Below are positions 54,029 through 62,000 of a DNA stretch of 64,000 nt, piece by piece. The notes under the pieces were generated by a model. That model ran no database searches, was not told where the DNA came from, and saw only the letters and a program-made list of their open reading frames with translations. The position numbers and the translations under genes are program-made. The stretch's first letter is position 1. Every line of letters starts with the position of its first letter. Source of the stretch: Pseudomonas crudilactis (lineage in GTDB: Bacteria; Pseudomonadota; Gammaproteobacteria; Pseudomonadales; Pseudomonadaceae); assembly GCF_013433315.1 (NCBI RefSeq), contig NZ_WXVV01000001.1, positions 518,077 to 582,076 of the forward strand, written 5' to 3'.

Positions 54029-55360
54029 TTACGCCGAATAGGCTTTTGTCAGTACCCCTCCTCCCGGGCCAAGAAGAACCAGACTCACGATATCTGCCGG
54101 ATGAGGCGTTCCGACATACGGAACACCCGAATTCCGATAGCCAGAAATCCTGACCATGTTGCCGCCTTGACTGCCATTAAAGTCGATCGCGCCGTTTACA
54201 CACCCACCGTCCGTGAGGTCGACCATATTGCCTGCGCCCTGCAGCAAAATTCCCCGGTAGTTGGGGTTCACCGCAGCCGCTGTCGCACCAAGTACACCGC
54301 TGATCTTGTTCGCCGCGCCATAGTTCTCAATGCAATAAACGCCACGGGTTGCGTAGTAATCGCAGTCACTGAAGGCGTTCTGGTTGCTGAGAATCTTCAG
54401 CGGGCAGTGGCCTCCCTCAAAGTGTGAGTTGACCGCCGTACAGCCGGGTGCACTCGCCTGGATATAGACAGAGGCAGCGGGAACGTGACTGGTTGAAGAA
54501 CGGTTCCAAGGGTGCAGGTTGTCCGCTCTGAAATTCCTGCTCGCAATCAATCCGAAATAGGTGTTGTCCTTCAATACGCCGCAGTCAAGCAACGTTACGT
54601 TGGTCATTGAGGAATCAGTCGGGCCGTTATACATCCAGCCATGGCCACCCGTGGTGTCGATCAGAATGTCTTCATAGGTGCTTTCAAAACCAAGAGGACG
54701 TTCACCATCAATAATGTCGAAGTCAGTGATCAGACCATGGAGTGCCGATTGCGTGATGGTGACCTGCCGAAGATTCTGCTTGGCCCCTTTGAGTGCGAAG
54801 GTCTGCCCGTTAGAGTTTTTGGCGCGGTTGCCATGGAACTGCATACCCACAACCGAAACGTTGTCCGTGTTGATGTTGAAATTCGAGGTTATGAAGTCCT
54901 GGTTCAGGCCGTCTCTGGCCTTGAGAACAGTAAAAAACTGCCCTTTACCAACCCATGACATATTCGGAATGATTGCAATGTGCTCGCAGACATAGGTGCC
55001 ATGTCCCCACATGATTCGCGCCCCTGCCTTCGTCACTGCTGCGATGGCCGAGTTCAAAACGTTCTGGGTATTTACCGTGCCATCGCGCTTGAATCCACAC
55101 TGTTCAGCCGTGACGTTACCGTCGTGCATCAACTTCCATCGGCCGCCATCGTACGCAACGATGACCATGGGACTCGACTCGGGAGTCGTCGTATCTGCCG
55201 CGTCTAAAACGTAATCTACGTGGCCGCCATCTCCGCGAGCAGCGAAGCCTAGTGTGGAAACCTTCCTGGTCGTAGCCGAGCTCACAGCGCGCAAATCGGT
55301 GAGGGTATCGACACCGATGCAATCAACCTGGGCAGCGCTATTGGTCGCGTTATCTGTCAT
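54029..55360 (-). CDS. Orphan phage-tailspike-like beta-helix protein
   Basis: A 443-residue protein without signal peptide. The N-terminus (IGVDTLTDLRAVSSATTRKV, then LGFAARGDGGHVDYVLDAAD) is the head-binding/linker type seen in phage tailspikes and their bacterial relatives. Then comes a right-handed beta-helix of the pectate-lyase-3 kind (GTVNTQNVLNSAIAAVTKAG, then regular N/G/D-rich turns). Such proteins usually cleave surface polysaccharides. No other phage structural gene is near, so it is either a relic of a prophage or a tailocin, or a host exopolysaccharide-active protein. GC is lower than in neighbouring backbone. Confidence 0.7.
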   Translation of the reverse strand: MTDNATNSAAQVDCIGVDTLTDLRAVSSATTRKVSTLGFAARGDGGHVDYVLDAADTTTPESSPMVIVAYDGGRWKLMHDGNVTAEQCGFKRDGTVNTQNVLNSAIAAVTKAGARIMWGHGTYVCEHIAIIPNMSWVGKGQFFTVLKARDGLNQDFITSNFNINTDNVSVVGMQFHGNRAKNSNGQTFALKGAKQNLRQVTITQSALHGLITDFDIIDGERPLGFESTYEDILIDTTGGHGWMYNGPTDSSMTNVTLLDCGVLKDNTYFGLIASRNFRADNLHPWNRSSTSHVPAASVYIQASAPGCTAVNSHFEGGHCPLKILSNQNAFSDCDYYATRGVYCIENYGAANKISGVLGATAAAVNPNYRGILLQGAGNMVDLTDGGCVNGAIDFNGSQGGNMVRISGYRNSGVPYVGTPHPADIVSLVLLGPGGGVLTKAYSA

Positions 55361-55877
55361 TAGGCATGACTCCTTTTATGTGAAAAATCCTCCGCACCTG
55401 TCGGGGCCGAGAGTTTTTTCAATGATTAAGTTGCTACCGCCGAACCGTTGAGACCGGGGCAGCTGAAACGTTGGGTTTCGAACCGGGTTGTTGAACCGGT
55501 CGGAGCAACGGTATGCGTTAATGCATAATTAATCAATGCACAAATGCATTTCATAATGCGGAAAAATGCTTATACGCATTTATCACTCTGATCGCGCAAC
55601 AAACTGAATGACCGATTTACGGCTCAAACGCCGTCTGGTCGATGGGGAAGATAACGATGAGACACGGTAAGAGGTGATCGTTGTTGCCCTGTAAGCAGAC
55701 GATCCGTTTGGCGGAGAATAGGTGACTGACCAAGGCTGACTGCAGGTCTTTGATCGCAGCCGGCACGGTTTGAGACTTTAGTGGCCCCGTGAATCCAAAT
55801 GAACACGCCGCAGCAGAGTAACCGACCCGCTCCCATAGATTTCAGCGCCAGACACAACATCTGCAATCAGCATAAAA
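55361..55877. other. AT-rich upstream region of the tailspike-like gene; no gene seen
   Basis: No convincing ORF. Between 55520 and 55580 there are five AATGC motifs and one inverted GCATT at 8-15-base intervals, a possible protein-binding or promoter region for the leftward tailspike-like gene. From about 55830 the sequence becomes the 3' flank of DUF6124 cassette 2. Confidence 0.5.
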
Positions 55878-55912
55878 CCCTGTGGGAGCGAGCCTGCTCG
55901 CGAAGGCGCCAG
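55878..55912. repeat. Single REP element of DUF6124 cassette 2
   Basis: TGTGGGAGCGAGCCTGCTCG followed by CGAAGGCGCCAGAATGAACA. The flanks on both sides match those of cassette 3 (57800 onwards), marking a segmental duplication. Confidence 0.85.
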
Positions 55913-55954
55913 AATGAACACCCGATCAATCACCAGGTGATCCCGGCACCCGCA

Positions 55955-56314
55955 TCACTCCGGCAACTGCAAGTTATCCAGTGCCCGATTCACCGCCAAC
56001 TCCCCGAGCATGATCAACTGCGCAATCCCCGCCAGCGCATGGCGCTGCGATGCCGGCAACAGGCTGGAGACGTTCTGGGCGATGGTTTTGGCCGAAGCGA
56101 GTGTTGCACTGGCATCGACCAGTAGTTCTTCGGTTTTGTTGTCGGCGGTGACGGCATACATCCCACGGTTTTTGCGTGGCGGCGGCGTGGAACCGGGCGG
56201 ACAGAGGTAATGGTCGAGCGCGCGGTCGGCGGCTTCGTGGAGTTTTTTGGAATCGATGGATTCGTAGGGAGACGTGCAGATAGATTCGGGTGGGTTGGGT
56301 GTTGGTTTGATCAT
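55955..56314 (-). CDS. DUF6124 family protein, copy 2
   Basis: A 119-residue protein almost identical to copy 1, differing mainly at residues 11-16 (SICTSPYESIDSKK replaces TASVSPYESI) and at a Gly/Lys change near residue 104. The start is the ATG at 56314, with TTTGGAGA as ribosome site about seven bases upstream. That site forms part of the proximal C4 target. As in the other copies, the protein lacks recognised catalytic motifs. Strong conservation of the protein with divergent RNA guide segments suggests selection on the protein and fast co-change of the RNA pairs. Confidence 0.85.
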   Translation of the reverse strand: MIKPTPNPPESICTSPYESIDSKKLHEAADRALDHYLCPPGSTPPPRKNRGMYAVTADNKTEELLVDASATLASAKTIAQNVSSLLPASQRHALAGIAQLIMLGELAVNRALDNLQLPE

Positions 56315-56321
56315 GAGTGAA

Positions 56322-56364
56322 TCTCCAAATCATAGAAAAGGAGCCATCATCTTTCGCTACCAAA
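56322..56364 (-). promoter_or_regulatory. Proximal C4 target at DUF6124 copy 2
   Basis: The transcript reads TTTGGTAG then ATTTGGAGA. The second overlaps the ribosome site. They pair with CTACCAA and TCTCCAAG within the antisense RNA (plus strand TTGGTAG 56390-56396, CTTGGAGA 56405-56412). Confidence 0.7.
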
Positions 56365-56372
56365 CGAAGGGG

Positions 56373-56449
56373 TGGTGGCCATACGAAGGTTGGTAGACCG
56401 GTGACTTGGAGAACCGGCGCGCCCGAAGACGCCCTGCGCATGGCCACCA
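56373..56449 (-). ncRNA. C4-type antisense RNA, copy 2
   Basis: A 77-nt segment closed by TGGTGGCCAT / ATGGCCACCA and containing the UUCG hairpin GCGTC-TTCG-GGCGC. Both stems differ in sequence from copy 1 yet keep pairing (for example CAT/ATG here against TGT/ACA in copy 1), which is compensatory change. The antisense segments match the proximal (56322-56364) and distal (56495-56518) targets of this copy only, not those of copies 1 or 3, so each RNA should act on its own gene. Confidence 0.75.
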
Positions 56450-56494
56450 TAAATACACAGCCCCAAAAAGGTCTGTATCGGGTGACGCTATGCG

Positions 56495-56672
56495 CCAAGT
56501 CTAAGCCGGGCTACCAAACCCGATCGCTGATTCGTCAGCGACCGGACCACAATAGAATCCGACCCAAAAGCGCACAAGCCGGCGGATTCTGGCGTAGCTG
56601 TAGGCAAAGGCGCAAGGATGTGTAGCCTGGGAGAGTGTTTGGAGATGTCTTTTTAAACGCTGGTGTTTATCG
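56495..56672 (-). promoter_or_regulatory. Distal C4 target and conserved leader of DUF6124 copy 2
   Basis: CCAAGT (56495-56500) and CTACCAAA (56511-56518) repeat the proximal target. The conserved block continues to the inverted repeat AAACGC..GTGTTT at 56654-56669. The hairpin CGCTGA-TTCG-TCAGCG is identical to copy 1 on the plus strand. Confidence 0.65.
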
Positions 56673-56906
56673 AGACCTTACTGCGGCACCTCCCCCCTTA
56701 AACAAATCTGCCCCATTACCGGCAATTGTTCCCGCGCACAAAGCGTAAACCCAGTCGGGGCGTAAAGGCATTGCGAGCGACTCGACAGAAGCCACTCACC
56801 AACAGTCAATCAAAGAGTTGTAAGAAATGTTGAGCGCAACTTTTGCCTCAGGCATTCTGTGCGACGCAAATGTACATGGACGGTAGATTTTTGGCGGTAC
56901 TGTTAA
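56673..56906. other. Gap before the first small secreted protein; no gene seen
   Basis: Nothing with coding character is found. The sequence becomes AT-rich towards the start of the next gene, and no clear ribosome site precedes its ATG at 56907. Confidence 0.4.
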
Positions 56907-57248
56907 ATGAACCTAAAAATATTAGCCATCAGCCTTTTATGTTGCGTCAGTTTATTTTCTAGCGCAGCAGACGTTCCTATCAAAGAGGGAATGCCATTTT
57001 CGAAAGCCCGAAAAGCTTTGATCAAAAATGGCTGGAAGCCGAATCCGTCCTACTCAGGTGAGTTCGGGGTTGAAAACGTCATCCAAAGAAAAGGCTTCAA
57101 TGAAATCGAGTCTTGCACGGAGGGCGTCCGTTTCTGCAGCTTCAACTACATCAAGAACGGAGATTGTTTAGGTGTAGGAACTGTCGGCGAAGAAGTCAAA
57201 GACATGAAAGTTTATTCCTGGAACTTCAAATGCCCTGAAAAGGATTGA
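56907..57248 (+). CDS. Small cysteine-rich secreted protein, paralogue A
   Basis: A 113-residue protein with a signal peptide (MNLKILAISLLCCVSLFSSA, cleavage near SSA-ADV). The mature part has IKEGMPFSKARKALIKNGWK, then four cysteines in the order SCTEGVRFC, KNGDC and KCP, suggesting two disulfides. It is homologous to the next gene: both share the pattern G...ARK-LIK-GWKP, C.F.Y.K.G.CL.V.T.GE, DM.V.W, CP. No named family is recognised; the layout is reminiscent of small periplasmic inhibitor or immunity-type proteins, but this is a guess. Confidence 0.75.
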   Translation: MNLKILAISLLCCVSLFSSAADVPIKEGMPFSKARKALIKNGWKPNPSYSGEFGVENVIQRKGFNEIESCTEGVRFCSFNYIKNGDCLGVGTVGEEVKDMKVYSWNFKCPEKD

Positions 57249-57378
57249 AACCAGAAATCGACAACAAAGTGGGCGGCGCTTCCCGAAGGTCCAGGCAAGA
57301 AGAATCACTATCCTCCGCAACCTTACGCCGAGTATCCGGACTTTTTATCGACCTACCAATCTGCGGAGGAACTGTCCA

Positions 57379-57768
57379 ATGAAGGCTTCAACCCTAGTAC
57401 TTGTCGCAGTTTATTGCATGGGTATCAGCGCAGCGTTTGCCGGCGGCTCACAGGCGTCAAACGAAAAGCACGGGCCAGCAGGCATCGTCGTCGGTGAGCG
57501 TTTAGTGGCGGCCAGGGCCAAGCTAGTCAAACAAGGCTGGAAGCCGACGCGGATGCATACCAACGACGGCTATGAGTACAGCGGCGTGGAGAAGGAGCTG
57601 GCTACACGCAAGTTCTTCGAACTGGACACCTGCTCGTTTGATAGCTCGCGCTGCATCTTGTACTACGCGAAGAAAGGAACTTGCCTACGCGTCGATACCC
57701 TCGGTGAGCAATTCAATGACATGACGGTGACGCGATGGACCCGCGAATGTCCTGAAGCGACTCAATAA
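57379..57768 (+). CDS. Small cysteine-rich secreted protein, paralogue B
   Basis: A 129-residue protein with a signal peptide (MKASTLVLVAVYCMGISAAF, cleavage near AFA-GGS). GAGGAAC precedes the ATG. The mature part repeats the plan of paralogue A: VGERLVAARAKLVKQGWKPT, YEYSGVEKELATRKFFELDT, CSFDSSRC, KKGTC and ECP, so the four cysteines are conserved. The two genes are 130 bases apart, same strand, and look like an old tandem duplication between DUF6124 copies 2 and 3. Function is unknown. Confidence 0.75.
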   Translation: MKASTLVLVAVYCMGISAAFAGGSQASNEKHGPAGIVVGERLVAARAKLVKQGWKPTRMHTNDGYEYSGVEKELATRKFFELDTCSFDSSRCILYYAKKGTCLRVDTLGEQFNDMTVTRWTRECPEATQ

Positions 57769-57848
57769 CCAAACGAAGACGGCACGGTAATAATCAACTG
57801 CTCCCACAGGTTTCAGCGTTGTACACAACATCTGCAATCAGCACAAAA

Positions 57849-57881
57849 CCCTGTGGGAGCGAGCCTGCTCGCGAAAGCGTC
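57849..57881. repeat. Single REP element of DUF6124 cassette 3
   Basis: CTGTGGGAGCGAGCCTGCTC then GCGAAAGCGTCAGAATGAAC, placed as in cassettes 1 and 2, about 45 bases beyond the DUF6124 stop. Confidence 0.85.
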
Positions 57882-57925
57882 AGAATGAACACCCGATCAA
57901 TCACCAGGTGATCCCGGCACCCGCA

Positions 57926-58285
57926 TCAACCCGGCAATTGCAAATTATCCAACGCCCGATTCACCGCCAACTCCCCGAGCATGATCAACTGCGCAATCCC
58001 CGCCAGCGCTTGGCGCTGCGATGCCGGCAACAGGCTGGCGACGTTCTGCGCGAGGGTTTTGGCCGAAGCGAGTGTTTCACTGGCATCGATCAGCAGTTCT
58101 TCGTTTTTGTAGTCCGCCGTTACGGCGTACATCCCGCGTTTCTTGCGTGGCGGCGGAGTGGAACCGGGCGGACAGAGGTAATGGTCGAGCGCGCGGTCGG
58201 CGGCTTCGTGGAGTTTTTTGGAATCGATGGATTCGTAGGGGGAAACCGAGGCGGTTTCTGGCGGGTTGGGTGTTGGTTTGATCAT
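57926..58285 (-). CDS. DUF6124 family protein, copy 3
   Basis: A 119-residue protein starting at 58285 with the same MIKPTPNPPETASVSPYESI N-terminus as copy 1. Differences are conservative: KKRGMYAVTADYKNEELLID and SETLASAKTLAQNVASLLPA in the middle, ending LQLPG. GGAG is seven bases before the ATG. It has the same unknown function as copies 1 and 2, and the same C4-type leader with a third, different set of pairing segments. Three intact copies within 6 kb argue against simple decay. Confidence 0.85.
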   Translation of the reverse strand: MIKPTPNPPETASVSPYESIDSKKLHEAADRALDHYLCPPGSTPPPRKKRGMYAVTADYKNEELLIDASETLASAKTLAQNVASLLPASQRQALAGIAQLIMLGELAVNRALDNLQLPG

Positions 58286-58300
58286 GGTGAAGCTCCATAT

Positions 58301-58335
58301 TTATACCTGGTGGAACCACCAAAACCTGTCGCTAA
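58301..58335 (-). promoter_or_regulatory. Proximal C4 target at DUF6124 copy 3
   Basis: The transcript carries TTTAGCGA then AGGTATAA just upstream of the GGAG ribosome site; the complements lie in the antisense RNA (plus strand TTAGCGA 58365-58371, AGGTATAA 58378-58385). Confidence 0.7.
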
Positions 58336-58345
58336 ACAAAGTAAG

Positions 58346-58423
58346 GGTGGCAGCTGTACGCGGGTTAGCGAACCGAGAGGTATAAGACCCGGCAGACCCG
58401 AAGGTCTCCCACGCACAGCCACC
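58346..58423 (-). ncRNA. C4-type antisense RNA, copy 3
   Basis: A 78-nt segment closed by GGTGGC / GCCACC with the UUCG hairpin AGACC-TTCG-GGTCT, again a compensatory variant of copies 1 and 2. The antisense segments TTATACCT and TCGCTAA pair perfectly with both a proximal target (58301-58335) and a distal target (58470-58491). This copy shows the clearest complementarity: all eight bases of TTATACCT appear in each target. Confidence 0.78.
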
Positions 58424-58469
58424 ATATCGTCGTCGCAAACGTCTGCGACAAACTGGAGCGTCGTTGTAC

Positions 58470-58645
58470 TTATACCTGGTCAGGTCGCTAAACCCGGTCG
58501 CTGGGTTGCCAGCGACACGTAGACGATAAAGACCAGGTACAAAGCGCACAAGCCGGCGGATTCTGGCGTAGCTGTAGGCAAAGGCGCAAGGGTGTGTAGC
58601 CTAAGAGAGTGTTTGGAAATGTCTTTTAAACGCTGGCGTTTATCT
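58470..58645 (-). promoter_or_regulatory. Distal C4 target and conserved leader of DUF6124 copy 3
   Basis: TTATACCT (58470-58477) and TCGCTAA (58485-58491) repeat the proximal target. A hairpin GTCGCTGG..CCAGCGAC follows, a compensatory variant of the CGCTGA/TCAGCG hairpin in copies 1 and 2. The block ends with the perfect palindrome TAAACGC-TG-GCGTTTA at 58627-58642. Confidence 0.68.
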
Positions 58646-59062
58646 AGCCCCTTTTCCAATACATCTCCTAAATAGATCTCCCCTTTCCCAACAGACGATA
58701 GAAGTTCCGCATCATCAAATAAATCGGCGTACCTGAGCATATTTTCGCTAAAACGCCGGTAACAGTTGGCCCGAAAACAGCGCCCAAGGCGAGAAAGCGA
58801 ATGCAGGCGACTTATTAAAAGACGTCACGAACATTTTGGTTATCATTGGCACCCGGCGTACCTGAACCTCTTTCAAAGTCGGCTGTAGTAGATATGGCAC
58901 GGGCCGATTGGATTAGATCGTCATGACATCATGGCGAAAGAGCACGTACGGCGCGGAGATGTTTGGGAGTGAGGTCGGACAATGGCTTTGCCTTAGTTAT
59001 AGTCATGCTCGCTGCTTGGCCGATTCCATCGTAAACAAACCATCGTGTCACATACTTGGGTT
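58646..59062. other. Gap between cassette 3 and the SIR2 gene; no gene seen
   Basis: About 415 bases without a credible ORF. No REP or terminator hairpin is evident downstream of the SIR2 gene stop. Confidence 0.4.
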
Positions 59063-62000
59063 TCACATTCCACGCAGTCTTAGATACTCGTCAAGGCGTT
59101 GATACCGAACATCTTGAGTCAGCTCAGGAGCCGCGTGAGCTATTGAATTCAGGCACTGCCTCAAATCCATAGCAGGCCACTGTTGGCCATCAACCATTGC
59201 ATTAAGAAGTCGCAAGGAATCATGCGGAAATCGAGTACATAGGTTGGCCTGATGCAGTTGATGCACAACGTAATAAGGATGTTCAACCGGCCGTAACCAA
59301 TCCTGCACAGCTGTTAAAGCGATGGGGAAATTATTTCCAGCGGCAATACTCAAGCGCGCGAGGGATTCGGCGATACCGCTAGTGGCAAGGTCACGAGATT
59401 TGGGCCAAATGTTTTGCCAGAACGGTTGGATGCGGTTCCTCCAATAATCCTCTCGCTGCTCACCAGCACCTTCGAGGGCCTGAGAAAGGGCTTGCGCAGA
59501 TTCCTGCAATCCTTCTTGTGGGAACGCCTCGATGGCGAGACGAAAGTCTTCTTGGGTATAGCCATCCATAGGCTCCAGTGCCGCATAGGTTATAAATGCA
59601 GCGAATTGATGCCTGTGTTCTCCCAAGTCGACGTAATGGTGTGCGGTTTCAAGAAAACAAGATTTGAAGGCAGCAAGTAGGGGTCCATATAGCCGAGGCG
59701 ACCACAAAAAACCTTCCCATACTGCCTTAGCTTCCGATGGATCTACCCTCCAATCAAATAGTGGTAATAGATGCTGTTCTGTCCATGAACGATCTACACG
59801 GAATAGTGCAATCAATCGCGACCCCAGCAGTACTCTGCCATGCCGAAAATGTGCTACCCGGGTATTACACAGCTGAGTGAAGATAGGTTGGATTTCAGTG
59901 GGCAACTCATCGTTATCATTTGGCCCACGTTTGAACCATAGATTTAGCAAGGCCTGTGTGACATGCCCAACAGGGTGATTGATAGCCTCAGTGACAGGTT
60001 GAACGATCACCTCGGCATTTCTCGTCATACCCGTGCCAGACTCGAACGAAAGCACCAATAAACGACGACAAAGATCCAGAAAAATCGCTTCATTACGGTC
60101 AATAGACTTAGATACCGCATCTAACCACCAAGACAGGCTGCGCACGAGCTCTGCTAGTATTTCCTCGGGAAACGTCTGTACCAAGAACGCAGCATATCGC
60201 CAAGAGCGTAGCGCCTGACCTTCCTCACTCCACACCTGTAGTGCTTCCCGCCAACGACCCACGGGCCATAATCCCTCTAGCGATAGATCTCGCAGAGCAA
60301 GCAGGCTGTGATAAAACCTGGTACGACATGTCTCACGCCAGGTGTCTTCGTAATATGGGCGCCGAATCGGCGATGGCTGTTTGAGCCAATGGACCAGTTC
60401 CTGTCGTTTACGCGGTGCGTTAACGACATCACGGCTTTCTTCGTAATCTGGATCTCCGGTACCGCTCATCCAGTGAGAAAACTCATCACTTTCATTATCT
60501 GCAAGTTGCCATTCAGGATGGCTACTGGACAGATCTGTCAAGCGTGTTTCCGCTAAAGCCCCCAAAGTGAGACCTGAAGAATTTAGTTTGGCCAGATACA
60601 ACCAGACTGAATGCTGGACCAAGTCTTGCCACCGTTCTGGCTCAAGATCGTCTCGATACATCTCGCGGGGTGGACCGGCCAAGATTACAGCTTCCAATCG
60701 ATCTTGCTCTGGTAACGCAAGTCGAGCGCCCTGAAGGACCAGAAGTCTGAACGTTTCCCGCCTCGTACAAACAGACCACAACCACCAAGCGTCGTCAGAA
60801 ACTAACCATTCAACCCAGCATTCCGGGCAAACGGCATGATCCTGGGATGCGGCAAAGAACGCCAATCGCTTAAATGTAGGGTACGGCACATCAAACCAAC
60901 TCTCAGCAATCCACCGAGCTCGTTTTGTTTCGCTTGAGTGAAGTCTCAACCATGCATCGCGAAGTAGTTCGATCAATGTTATCCAGTCACGGAAACCACG
61001 ATTTTGGGGGTGTGGACTAATAGAAGGTAGATCCCAATGTGATCGGTCGTCGTAATCATCTGCCTCTTTCAGCTCGCGCAACAAAGCTAGAGCATCTCGT
61101 AAGAGAAGCTGAAAATCATCCAGCAAGCCCGGTATTGCTGCAGTCCAATGGTCATTATCCAGATCGATCATTGAGGAGTTCACATTATCTGCAGCAAGAA
61201 CTAACTCCCAGTCCACCAATCGCCGAATACGTGAAACCTCATCTGTGTCTTCATTTTCTTCGTCGCCCCAGCGGAACGATTCCTTCAACACGACCTTTGG
61301 TGCCAGCAATTCACGCAACTCTAGGCGGAGAGTGGCAGTGAGCCCATCACGCTTCAGTCGAGCTTCCCAGCGATAAAGATCCAACTCACGCGTTGGTGAT
61401 TTCACTCGCCCGGTAAGCAGTAAACTCCAGAACGTTAGCATCAATGGTCCAGGAATGGCATTGGGTGCGTTGGTCCGGATCTCGTCCAACTCAGAGGTGT
61501 TGCCATCTTTTGTCAATCGAGCGAAGCGATCTAACTCATGCTCAATCAGCCAAGGCCAACGATCATGCAACTGACCGCCTCGCTGAGAAATCCAAATAAT
61601 CAACGCAGGATCGTTCAGGTGACGTACTAACCAGCGTGCCAGTTGGAACATCACGTTATCCCATTGTCCACCAGTTGATTGGCCGACTAGCGTCATTAAC
61701 GGTGCGAGATGATAAGGGCTAGGGCGCCGAATCAAACTAAAGGCGAGTTTCGTATCGACTTCGGCACGTGAGTGGATATCGAATCTGGCAAGATCGCTGT
61801 GTCCGTATCGGTCTACCGAGAACGCTTCTAGCAGCCAGTCCAGTGATGGCGTTGGATTGAATTCGGCAAACCGTTTGGCCGGGAGCCCTGATCGATCTGA
61901 CAATGCCCAAAGCATCCTGCCGACGAAGTCATCCTGGCGTGTGCTGGCAGCCGGGCGCGCCAGTGCATGGCTGACCACAATGCGTTCTTTCCCAAGCACA

